A stretch of DNA of 48,468 nt from Flavobacteriales bacterium (GTDB taxonomy: Bacteria; Bacteroidota; Bacteroidia; CAIKAF01): positions 1 through 48,468 of the forward strand of contig JANWWP010000013.1 of assembly GCA_025055575.1 (NCBI GenBank). The letters are read 5' to 3'. The notes beneath the pieces are model-generated. The model was not told the DNA's origin and did not search any database. It worked only from the letters and a program-made list of their open reading frames with translations. The translations under genes and the position numbers were made by a program. Every line of letters begins with the position of its first letter. Position 1 is the first letter of the stretch. Shown here one piece after another: positions 9,817 through 17,152 of this stretch.

Positions 9817-11753
9817 TGATGAAATTTTTTAAAATGAAATTATGGGTGGGCGCGGCCCTCACCCTTTGGCAGGCTTCTTGGGGCCAGACCATTCTGGAGC
9901 GGGCCGACTGGTTTTTTGAAGATAAAAACTATGTCCAGGCCGCCAAAGAATACCAGCAGGTGTTTGATAAAATCAAAAAGCCTGAGCTCAAGGCCGAAGT
10001 TCTGTATCGGATAGGCGTCAGTTATTTTCACCAGTGGAATTTTCCGGAGGCTCAAAAATGGCTCAACCAAGCCGTGGAGGCGGGATGCCGCAAAGGCGAC
10101 GCTTTTGTGAAGCTGGGCGATATGCTCCTAATGCATGGCGATTATAAGGCGGCCCAGGCTTACTATCAGCAGGGCATCACCCAGGACAGCCTGAGCGCCC
10201 TCCTGATGGCGCCGCGCCTGAAAACCTGCAAATCCGCACCTGCGCTCACCGAGCCTCCTTCCAACCTGGTCCATCAGAATGAAAAAGACCTCAACAGCCG
10301 TTATTCAGATTTTGGGGTGGCTTTTCTGGGTTCTGGAAAACTGGTGTACACCACCACGCCCGTGCCTTCCGAAGACAAAAAAGACGCCAAGGACAAAGCG
10401 CAAGACAATCTTTCAGGACTTCCTTTTTCCCGTCTCTTTTTTGCATCGGGCGATTCAGCTGCAGGCGTCTGGAAACCTCAGGGGCCTTTGCCGGAAGCGG
10501 TGAACTCTCCCTTCCACAATGGCGCTTCGGCTTTTGACCCGGCCAATAACATCTTCTACTTCACCCAATGCAACGGCTTCGATGGGAAAGGTAAAACCTG
10601 CAAGATTTATGCGAGTTCCTACAACCCCGCCTCCGGGGCATTTCTGCCGCCCCAGGCGCTGCCATTCTGTTCGGAGGAATACAATTGTGCGCATCCGGCT
10701 ATCACCCCCGATGGAAATATTTTGTATTTCAGTTCAGACAAATCGGGGGGCGTGGGCGGCAAAGACTTGTACCGCGCCATCCGGTCAAAATCCGGATCCT
10801 GGAGCGACATGATGAACCTGGGCCCCCAAATCAATACCCCCGGCGATGAAGTGTTTCCCACGGTTTCGGGCGATTCCCTTCTCTTCTTTTCATCGGACGG
10901 CCGGGAAGGCGTGGGCAATCTGGATATTTTTAAGGTGGTGATCCGCAACGGCGTGCCGCAAAAACCTCAGTTGATGGAGTTGCCCTTCAATTCCAGCGCA
11001 GATGATTTTGGACTGGTCATTTCTCCGACTTCCAAATATCAGGGCTTTTATTGCTCCAATCGTTTGGGAGGCTTTGGGATGGACGACATTTATTCCTTCC
11101 GGCTGAATCCAAAATTCTTTGACGTGGCAGGCTATGTGCGGGAAGAAAAAACCGCCCTGCCCGTGGCCAACGCCAAAGTGCAAATGAAAGGCACCGACGG
11201 CTCTGTAGTGGAGGTGACAACGGATGCCACGGGGCGCTTCAAAACCGACAAGTGCAACCCGCAGGCCGGCTATTATCTTTTGGCTTCCGCCAACGGTTAT
11301 TTTTCTAATTCTACCCAAATCCCGGCCCTCAATATGGACAGTAGGGAAGATCAAAGTGAACTGATGAAAAAACGCACCAGCGCTGAAATCTTCCTGATGA
11401 AAATCACCAAAGAGGAAATTAAATTGGATAACATTTACTATGAATACGACAGCTATCTCCTTACCGAAGAATCTAAAAAAGAATTGATGAAGCTGGTGAA
11501 ACTTCTTAAAGAGACGCCGGAGGTGAAAGTGCAGCTGAACAGCCATACCGATGAACGCGGCTCCGAGACCTACAATCTGAAACTTTCAGAAAAGCGCGCC
11601 GAAAGCGTCATGAATTTTCTAATGGAAAACGGCATTGAGCGGGAGAGAATGACCTATAAGGGCTGGGGCGAATCCAGCCCTGTGTATAAAAACGCAAAGA
11701 CCGAAGAGCAGCACGCCGCCAACCGTCGCACCACCTTTAATGTGATTGAATGA
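9816..11753 (+). CDS. PorE-like TPR / beta-propeller / OmpA peptidoglycan-anchor protein
   Basis: 645 residues. A signal peptide ends near SWGQ (about residue 24). Tetratricopeptide-type helices follow (about 25-130; YVQAAKEYQQVF, VLYRIGVSYFHQWNFPEA), then a PD40/WD40-like propeller (about 165-430; repeated ILYFSSDKSGG, LLFFSSDGREG), a carboxypeptidase-regulatory-like beta domain (about 437-510) and a C-terminal OmpA domain (about 540-645; NSHTDERGSETYNLKLSEKR) expected to bind peptidoglycan. This four-part order matches PorE of the T9SS, which links the outer-membrane translocon complex to the cell wall. The gene overlaps both neighbours (TGATG before, ATGA after). Many Bacteroidota carry several paralogues, so this may be a locus-specific copy rather than the core PorE. 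Confidence 0.88.
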   Translation: MMKFFKMKLWVGAALTLWQASWGQTILERADWFFEDKNYVQAAKEYQQVFDKIKKPELKAEVLYRIGVSYFHQWNFPEAQKWLNQAVEAGCRKGDAFVKLGDMLLMHGDYKAAQAYYQQGITQDSLSALLMAPRLKTCKSAPALTEPPSNLVHQNEKDLNSRYSDFGVAFLGSGKLVYTTTPVPSEDKKDAKDKAQDNLSGLPFSRLFFASGDSAAGVWKPQGPLPEAVNSPFHNGASAFDPANNIFYFTQCNGFDGKGKTCKIYASSYNPASGAFLPPQALPFCSEEYNCAHPAITPDGNILYFSSDKSGGVGGKDLYRAIRSKSGSWSDMMNLGPQINTPGDEVFPTVSGDSLLFFSSDGREGVGNLDIFKVVIRNGVPQKPQLMELPFNSSADDFGLVISPTSKYQGFYCSNRLGGFGMDDIYSFRLNPKFFDVAGYVREEKTALPVANAKVQMKGTDGSVVEVTTDATGRFKTDKCNPQAGYYLLASANGYFSNSTQIPALNMDSREDQSELMKKRTSAEIFLMKITKEEIKLDNIYYEYDSYLLTEESKKELMKLVKLLKETPEVKVQLNSHTDERGSETYNLKLSEKRAESVMNFLMENGIERERMTYKGWGESSPVYKNAKTEEQHAANRRTTFNVIE

Positions 11754-12667
11754 CACAACGACTTTTATTCCTCTTCACTGCGGCCGCTTTTTTCCTCCCA
11801 AAGAGTGCCGCGCAAAACGACCCCAACATCACCCAATGGATGTTTGTGCGCAGCGCACTGAATCCTGCTGCCACCGGTGTGAACAAAGGGTTGGACCTGG
11901 CCCTCTGGGGCCGCGAACAATGGTGGGGGCTGGAAGGCCGCCCCAGCACCCAGATGCTCACCGGCGGTATGTTTATCCCCAAAGCTAAAAGCGCCATCGG
12001 CCTCACGGTGTTGATGGATCGCCTGGGCATGCAGCGCAATTTCATAGGCCGGGTCAATTACACGGGCCATATCACCGTCAATGAATCCATTTTCATTGCA
12101 CTGGGGCTCACAGCCGGGGTGGTCAATACCGCCACCCGCGTCCAGGAACTGAACTGGCAAAATCCGGCGGAGCCGCTCCTGGGTCAGATTCCCGACAACA
12201 AAATCCTTCCGGATGCGGGCGTGGGAATAGAAGTGGTGCACAAGAATTGGTTCGTGGGCATGAGCGGGCAGCATCTGGTGTATGGGCAGGCCAGCCCCTA
12301 TCCGGCCTACGCCCGTACTTTGAATCTCTACTTCAGCTATGCTTTTGATATCAAAAACAGCCTGGTGCGCATTGTGCCTTCGGTTTTGGGAAGGTCCCCT
12401 TTCTTCACGGCTTCGGCCGATGGCAACGTGTTGTTTTATTTTCTCAAGGATCGCTTCTGGCTGGGCGGCGGCTATCGTTACAACGATGGCGCTTACGGCT
12501 TAGCCGGCGTGCAGATTATCAAGGGTCTGTATCTGGGATATTCCTATGATTACTCTTTCAGCCGGCTGCGGCCCTTCAATACGGGTTCTCACGAACTGAT
12601 GCTCCGCTACATGTGGAAAAAACCCCGAAAACCTCAGCCCTTCTTCCGTAATGTGCGGGTGTATTGA
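11750..12667 (+). CDS. PorP/SprF-family T9SS outer-membrane protein
   Basis: 305 residues. A signal peptide ends near SAAQND. The mature start NITQWMFVRSALNPAATGV is characteristic of the PorP/SprF family (usual length about 300-340). The rest is Gly/aromatic-rich and fits a beta-barrel, with alternating segments such as GLYLGYSYDYSFSRL near the end. Family members are T9SS-associated outer-membrane proteins, and several are needed for secretion or attachment of type B cargo. The ATG lies inside the stop of the upstream gene (ATGA), so translation is probably coupled. Together with 8293-9816 this suggests a cargo-specific module. Family assignment is strong; the particular cargo is inferred. 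Confidence 0.9.
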   Translation: MTQRLLFLFTAAAFFLPKSAAQNDPNITQWMFVRSALNPAATGVNKGLDLALWGREQWWGLEGRPSTQMLTGGMFIPKAKSAIGLTVLMDRLGMQRNFIGRVNYTGHITVNESIFIALGLTAGVVNTATRVQELNWQNPAEPLLGQIPDNKILPDAGVGIEVVHKNWFVGMSGQHLVYGQASPYPAYARTLNLYFSYAFDIKNSLVRIVPSVLGRSPFFTASADGNVLFYFLKDRFWLGGGYRYNDGAYGLAGVQIIKGLYLGYSYDYSFSRLRPFNTGSHELMLRYMWKKPRKPQPFFRNVRVY

Positions 12668-12754
12668 GGGGGCGGCCAGCTTTTGCTCAGAAATGTGGAT
12701 TATATTTAAGACCCTGGGTTCTATGCATTGAGCCCGGGAAGGTAAAAATGCTCC

Positions 12755-12762
12755 TACTTTTG
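12755..12762 (+). promoter_or_regulatory. -7 promoter element TACTTTTG
   Basis: An exact match to the Bacteroidota primary-sigma -7 consensus TAnnTTTG, 28 bp before the ATG at 12791. A TTG at 12728 could serve as the -33 element, but the 24-bp spacing is long. Confidence 0.45.
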
Positions 12763-12790
12763 TGGCTTTCAAATTATTAAGGATGTATTC

Positions 12791-13888
12791 ATGAAATTTT
12801 TTTCCAGGCTTTCATTTCCTAAAAGAATCTTGTGGGCAGCTCTCCTGGCCCTGCCGGCTTCTCTGGTATTGAGTCATTTTACGGAACCTCAGTCCTTCCT
12901 GTTGTCTTCCTGTTTGATGAATTTTGTACAAAACGGCCGTTTTCTGGAGCATGAGATAGACAGCCTGGGCATTCCCTCCGTTCAATATAAAAAACTGGGG
13001 GGTAAAACGTTTCATAATCCGGTGTATGTGGCGATGTATGGATTATTTTACTATGATCGTTACAAGGGGATTCGTGAAAATGCGTATTTCACAGACTATT
13101 ACAAAATTTTTGCATCGCGCAGGCTCGACCCGGAAACGTATAAGAAACGATTCCTGAACACCGCCCGATGGCTTAAGGATAATCTTCAAATTCAGCAAAC
13201 GGACACTTTGGTCTATGGGGTGTATCTATATCCCTTTCCATGGCCTGTGTACCGTTTGAAGGCCGGTTGGAAATCGGCCATGGCCCAGGGGGTGGCGGCC
13301 CAGATTTTTTTAAGAGCCTGGCGTGAAACGGGGGATAGCGCGTATATCCAAAAAGCCGAATTAGCGCTTAAGGCCTTGCTCGTGCCCGTAGAAAAAGGCG
13401 GCGTCACCCTTCAGGATTCTGAAAACAGCTGGTGGTATGAAGAATATGCCGATACTTTCGCTGTACGATCCCGCGTGTTGAATGGAATGGAACACGTGCT
13501 GATTGCCCTGGATGAAATGTTTCAGGCTACGCAGGACACTTTCTATAAAATATTGTTTGACAAGGGTATGAACGCACTCGCTGAAAATATCACAAAATTT
13601 TCGCACCCCCGTATGCCCTGGACCTGGTATGATTTGGACGGGCATGTAGCCAACTATAAGTATCATCATGTGAACATCAATCTGACTCAAAAACTATATG
13701 AAATGACCCAAAAGGACGAACTAAAAATATTTGAAAAATGGAAAAAAATGCATGCGTTTTATTTTATCCGGGAGTTTTTGAAGCAAAAGCCTGACCTTGT
13801 AGATATCGGAATCCTTTTGATAAATTTTTGTTTTTCATGGGGGGCGCTTATTCTGATTCTAAGCGCAACCAGATGGTTTAAGGTTTAA
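12791..13888 (+). CDS. D-glucuronyl C5-epimerase-like membrane protein
   Basis: 365 residues. The family assignment rests on the catalytic C-terminal domain pattern of D-glucuronyl C5-epimerases: GWKSAMAQGVAAQIFLRAW (about residue 158), WWYEEYAD (about 214), VLNGMEHVLIALDE (about 227) and WTWYDLDGH (about 275). These enzymes invert C5 of glucuronic acid to iduronic acid within a polysaccharide chain. The N-terminus has a hydrophobic segment (about 14-29) and the C-terminus another (about 338-357), so the enzyme is probably membrane-anchored with the catalytic part outside the cytoplasm. It has its own candidate promoter and no partner in the same transcript; glycosyltransferase and O-antigen-ligase-like genes lie 11-13 kb away. 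The substrate is unknown. Alternative: a related hydrolase- or lyase-like alpha-barrel protein. Confidence 0.75.
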   Translation: MKFFSRLSFPKRILWAALLALPASLVLSHFTEPQSFLLSSCLMNFVQNGRFLEHEIDSLGIPSVQYKKLGGKTFHNPVYVAMYGLFYYDRYKGIRENAYFTDYYKIFASRRLDPETYKKRFLNTARWLKDNLQIQQTDTLVYGVYLYPFPWPVYRLKAGWKSAMAQGVAAQIFLRAWRETGDSAYIQKAELALKALLVPVEKGGVTLQDSENSWWYEEYADTFAVRSRVLNGMEHVLIALDEMFQATQDTFYKILFDKGMNALAENITKFSHPRMPWTWYDLDGHVANYKYHHVNINLTQKLYEMTQKDELKIFEKWKKMHAFYFIREFLKQKPDLVDIGILLINFCFSWGALILILSATRWFKV

Positions 13889-13950
13889 TATTTTATTTAT
13901 ATCATAATATATTAATTTAGGCTAAAGCGTTTTTTAGATAGTCTGGTAGG

Positions 13951-14157
13951 ATGAAATTTCTCAGAATATTCTTATTAGCATCTTTTATAATATCATTATT
14001 TTTAAATATACATCAGAAATCCTTGATTTTTTGACACATTCAGGGATATGCTATAAAAGAGCACCGTAAATTTCAGAGTTTCCCTCCTCTTGTTGTTTTT
14101 AATTCGTCAATGTATCATTTAGAACCAACTGGTGGTCAGTTTACTTTTCAACTATAA
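13951..14157 (+). pseudogene. Possible remnant of a small exported-protein gene, interrupted by one TGA
   Basis: An ATG at 13951 opens a frame encoding a signal-peptide-like start (MKFLRIFLLASFIISLFL) that stops at TGA 14032-14034. The same frame then stays open for 40 more codons to a TAA at 14155-14157. A basic start followed by a hydrophobic core, then a polar continuation, looks like a short exported protein broken by one nonsense change. AT-rich DNA can produce this by chance, and no family is recognised. Confidence 0.25.
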
Positions 14158-14181
14158 AGTTTACGCCTCGTCATTATAAAT

Positions 14182-14209
14182 AAAAAGGCAGCCCAAAAGC
14201 TGCCTTTTT
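14182..14209. terminator. Bidirectional rho-independent terminator
   Basis: A perfect 11-bp stem (AAAAAGGCAGC / GCTGCCTTTTT) with a 6-nt loop. A-run and T-run flanks let it end transcripts from both sides; it sits between two convergent genes. Confidence 0.85.
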
Positions 14210-14232
14210 AAATCGGTGTGCGGGAAGAATGT

Positions 14233-16173
14233 TTACCGCACGATGCTCAGATGCTGGGTGTGGGATTGGGTGGGGGTGGCCACCGTCACCAGGTAATGGC
14301 CTTCCGGCAGCGCATCCACGGGCAGGGCTATTTGTTGCTGGCCGGTTTGGGTGCCCAGGGCTTTGTTTATCAGCAGGCGGCCGTTCAGGTCGTACACATT
14401 CACTTCCGTGGGCTCGGCTTTTTCCAGGTGGAAGCTGATGTTCACCACTTCCTTAGCCGGGTTGGGGAAGAGCGTGGTCACGAACAGCGGCTTCTCAGGC
14501 TCTTCGGTGGAGACGCTGGAAACCAGCTTGGCCTTGCCGGCGTTCCAGATGCGTCCTGTGGCTGTGTGGATCAGCAGCGCAATGGCTTCCATTTTGTTCT
14601 TATCGTAGGCCGCGGGGATGGTGTAGTTGAAGGTGTAGGTGGTGGAGCCGTTGGCCACAAAGCTGCCCGCCGGGATGCTGTTGGCCTGCCCGTTAAATCC
14701 GCCCAGCAACGCCCGCGCCGTGTGGTCGTACCACATGGTGGTGTAAGGCACAGGATCGGGCTGGACTCTAAAGTCAATGTTACCGTAAGGCAGGGATACG
14801 TTTCCGCCCGCATAGTAATTCGCCTGATTATAGGAATTGATGTTGCCCTTCACGCCATCCTCCGTGAGGACCACGGCCAGGCGGAACTCCTCACTGCAGG
14901 TGGTGACGAAATCGGCCTTCACGGACACCGAAAGGCTGTTGCCGCTGAGGGAAGGCGTTACGCTGAGGCTGGCCGGCGGCCAAATGGTGGAATAATCGGC
15001 ATAGTATTGCTGGAAAAGGCTGGGTGTCACGCTGGCATCCTTCAGGTGGCGTTCCACATGGCAGCCCGGAAAACCCGAGATGTTCAAAGCATTATCATAG
15101 GCCGTCACCGTCATGGGATCGCCGTTGTGCACGGCAATGCCCGCAAAGGTGCTCGGATAGGTGTTATGCAATTGCTCCATGGCCGTGAATCCACGGGGGC
15201 AATAGCCACACCAGGTACCTGTGCCTTCCTCGATCACCACGACTTTGGTCACCTGGTTCACGATGGTGCTCACTTTGGCCGACTTGGAGTTGTCGGCGGG
15301 GTTGGCATCGGCCTGGCCATTGGGGTTGGAAGCGGTAACGACGATGTCAAACTCTCCGGCCACATTCTTGTTGAAAGGCGTGCTGTGGTTGAAGGTGTAA
15401 GTGCCAAGGGGAGGAATGTTCAACCCGGTCAGGTTTTGTGTGTAGGTGTTGGTGCCATCGCTCCATTGCACCGTGAGGCTGTTCACCGGCTGGCCGACAC
15501 CGTTCATTATGGTGATATTTACATTCACGTTGGTGTTGCCGCGCACAAAACGGTCCATATTCACAGATTGCACCGATACATCATAGGTGTTGGGAATGGA
15601 AAAGACCTGGATATCATCTACATACAGGATAAACTTATCATTGCTGTTGTTGCGCCAGGCAATATACACCGGCTGGCCGGCCCAGGCGCTCAAATCTGCC
15701 CCATAGTAGGTGAAGGTTTGGCTGGCTGCCGGGACATCCAGGATTTTATTGGCCGGACTGGACATAAAATCTGACGGACCGGGGCCGGGGAGTGTGGTCA
15801 CCCACACCTGAAAGCCATCGGGGTAGTTGGGATCCGGGGTGGCCGCTTTGAAAATTAAATAGGGGTTCGATGCCGGAACGTTAATCTGCGGACTCACCAT
15901 CCAGTCGTCAGAGGTACCAATGGGGGCATACCACGAGATGCTGGTGGCGGCCTTGGTGCCCCCGCTGCCGCTGGCATCGCGCACCACCCAGGCGTTGTTG
16001 CCCATCCAGGAGAGCTGGCTGTTCGGAGTCAGGCCGTCCACATTGAATTGCGTCCAGCCGGCCGGCAGGCTGCCGGTGCCGTTCGAGAGCGTGACGCCTT
16101 CAAAATTTTCTGAAAACTGGGCATGCACGGAAAGGCAGACACCCAACAGGGGAAAGAGGAGAAATTTTCTCAT
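14233..16173 (-). CDS. T9SS type A secreted protein with Omp28-like thioredoxin-type segment
   Basis: 646 residues with a signal peptide (LLFPLLGVCLSVHAQ). Residues about 20-200 resemble the choice-of-anchor J / MAM-like beta-sandwich domain (NFEGVTLSNG ... LPAGWTQFN ... DDWMVSPQI ... LYVDDIQVF). An Ig-like stretch follows. Then comes an Omp28-like region beginning VVVIEEGTGTWCGYCPRG, with the CGYC pair at residues 322-325, as in thioredoxin-fold proteins. The C-terminus (about 565-646) is a type A T9SS sorting domain (LFPNPAKEVVNISFHLEKAE, VYDLNGRLLI, LPEGHYLVTV). The inference is a surface-attached or released protein, possibly with thiol redox activity. Monocistronic, reading into the terminator at 14182. 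An antisense open frame of 518 codons overlaps it and is not a gene. Confidence 0.87.
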   Translation of the reverse strand: MRKFLLFPLLGVCLSVHAQFSENFEGVTLSNGTGSLPAGWTQFNVDGLTPNSQLSWMGNNAWVVRDASGSGGTKAATSISWYAPIGTSDDWMVSPQINVPASNPYLIFKAATPDPNYPDGFQVWVTTLPGPGPSDFMSSPANKILDVPAASQTFTYYGADLSAWAGQPVYIAWRNNSNDKFILYVDDIQVFSIPNTYDVSVQSVNMDRFVRGNTNVNVNITIMNGVGQPVNSLTVQWSDGTNTYTQNLTGLNIPPLGTYTFNHSTPFNKNVAGEFDIVVTASNPNGQADANPADNSKSAKVSTIVNQVTKVVVIEEGTGTWCGYCPRGFTAMEQLHNTYPSTFAGIAVHNGDPMTVTAYDNALNISGFPGCHVERHLKDASVTPSLFQQYYADYSTIWPPASLSVTPSLSGNSLSVSVKADFVTTCSEEFRLAVVLTEDGVKGNINSYNQANYYAGGNVSLPYGNIDFRVQPDPVPYTTMWYDHTARALLGGFNGQANSIPAGSFVANGSTTYTFNYTIPAAYDKNKMEAIALLIHTATGRIWNAGKAKLVSSVSTEEPEKPLFVTTLFPNPAKEVVNISFHLEKAEPTEVNVYDLNGRLLINKALGTQTGQQQIALPVDALPEGHYLVTVATPTQSHTQHLSIVR

Positions 16174-16306
16174 GATGTTTTTTTTAACGCCACTAATTTA
16201 ATGATAAATTCCGAAAAAAACTGAATTAACATACGGAAAAATCGGGGCATTAAAATTTTGAAATGAGCAAATTTGTGCTCTCGTCTGTTCCAATGAGGTG
16301 TTTTTT

Positions 16307-16732
16307 ATGATGACAAAGCATTCCGGCGACAGCGGCGCCGATCCGCTGGTGCAGGCGGCCCGCCTGCAGCACGAAATAGCCGAACGGCTGGGCATTGCCC
16401 CGGAAAACCTGATTTTTGATTTTCGGGACCAGCAGGGGCGGGTGCGCCTGGATCTGGTGACGGTGAATCCCAAGCACGGCCAGAGTTTTTTGTTTCAGAC
16501 CACCCTGGGGGAGAGCCGCATCGACGCGCTCTATGCCATGCTGCATTACGTGAAAACGTACAAGGAAAAAGATCAGTCTTTCACCATCCAGTGGGCTCTG
16601 AAGGGTGAAAAAGAATTGCATACGTCCTACTTCAGGGCCGCCAATATTTTTGAAGCCCTCGAGAAATTCAGCTACGGGCGGGACATCAACAGCGTGATCA
16701 TTTTCTCCGTCACCTTAAATCCCATAGCCTGA
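16307..16732 (+). CDS. Conserved-looking small protein of unknown function
   Basis: 141 residues from ATG 16307, chosen because GAGG lies 8 bp upstream; a GTG at 16298 is also in frame. No signal peptide or membrane segment, so probably cytoplasmic. Helical start (DPLVQAARLQHEIAERLGI), then alternating strands (LIFDFRDQQGRVRLDLVTVNP). No known domain is recognised. Its TGA overlaps the ATG of the thioesterase gene by one base, and the ABC exporter follows, so the three genes form one coupled operon. A role in lipid or acyl metabolism is suggested only by this context. Confidence 0.7.
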   Translation: MMTKHSGDSGADPLVQAARLQHEIAERLGIAPENLIFDFRDQQGRVRLDLVTVNPKHGQSFLFQTTLGESRIDALYAMLHYVKTYKEKDQSFTIQWALKGEKELHTSYFRAANIFEALEKFSYGRDINSVIIFSVTLNPIA

Positions 16733-17151
16733 TGGGCGGTGAAAAGTTGTGGGTGCCGCTTCAGGTGCGCTACGTGGATTGCGATATGATGGGCCATGTG
16801 AACAACGCGGTGTTCCTAAGCTACTTTGAATTGGGACGCGTGGCCTATGGCCGCCGCTATCTGGGGGATTTTTTGGACTGGAAAAGGAACGGATTTCTGG
16901 TGGCGCGCCATGAAGTGGATTACACCATGCCGTTGTTGCTCACGGCTCCGGAACCGGGGGTGGAAGTGTGGTGCAGCCGGGTGGGCCGCAGCAGTTTTGA
17001 TTTTTCTTATGTACTGCGGGAGGCGGCCGGGTCCCCCGTCTATGCCCGCGGCCGCACGGTGGCTGTGTACATGAACCTTACCCACGGCGCTTCCGAAGCG
17101 TTGCCGCCCGATTTACGGCAGCATCTTGAACGGCTCATCCCAAAGGACTGA
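16732..17151 (+). CDS. Hotdog-fold acyl-CoA thioesterase (4HBT / YbgC-FadM type)
   Basis: 139 residues, the usual length for single-domain 4HBT thioesterases. The family motif is clear near the N-terminus: VRYVDCDMMGHVNNAVFLSY, where the Asp and the His-Val-Asn-Asn stretch form the active site. The later segment RSSFDFSYVLRE matches the second conserved strand. The reaction is hydrolysis of an acyl-CoA or acyl-carrier thioester in the cytoplasm; the acyl substrate cannot be told. Translation is coupled to the upstream gene by a TGATG overlap, and the ABC exporter starts just after its stop. Confidence 0.9.
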   Translation: MGGEKLWVPLQVRYVDCDMMGHVNNAVFLSYFELGRVAYGRRYLGDFLDWKRNGFLVARHEVDYTMPLLLTAPEPGVEVWCSRVGRSSFDFSYVLREAAGSPVYARGRTVAVYMNLTHGASEALPPDLRQHLERLIPKD

Positions 17152-17152
17152 C

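Larger units (their letters stand above)
13889..14232. other. AT-rich intergenic region
   Basis: 344 bp between the epimerase-like gene and a convergent T9SS protein gene, clearly more AT-rich than its surroundings. It contains a possible decayed small gene (13951-14157) and a strong bidirectional hairpin terminator (14182-14209). Nothing else is recognised. Confidence 0.6.

Noticed and set aside
14218-15774. 518-codon open frame on the plus strand antisense to the T9SS type A gene
   Set aside because: It mirrors the codon bias of the real minus-strand gene, its translation is rich in His, Arg and Gly with no domain or signal, and it runs through the terminator-proximal region.
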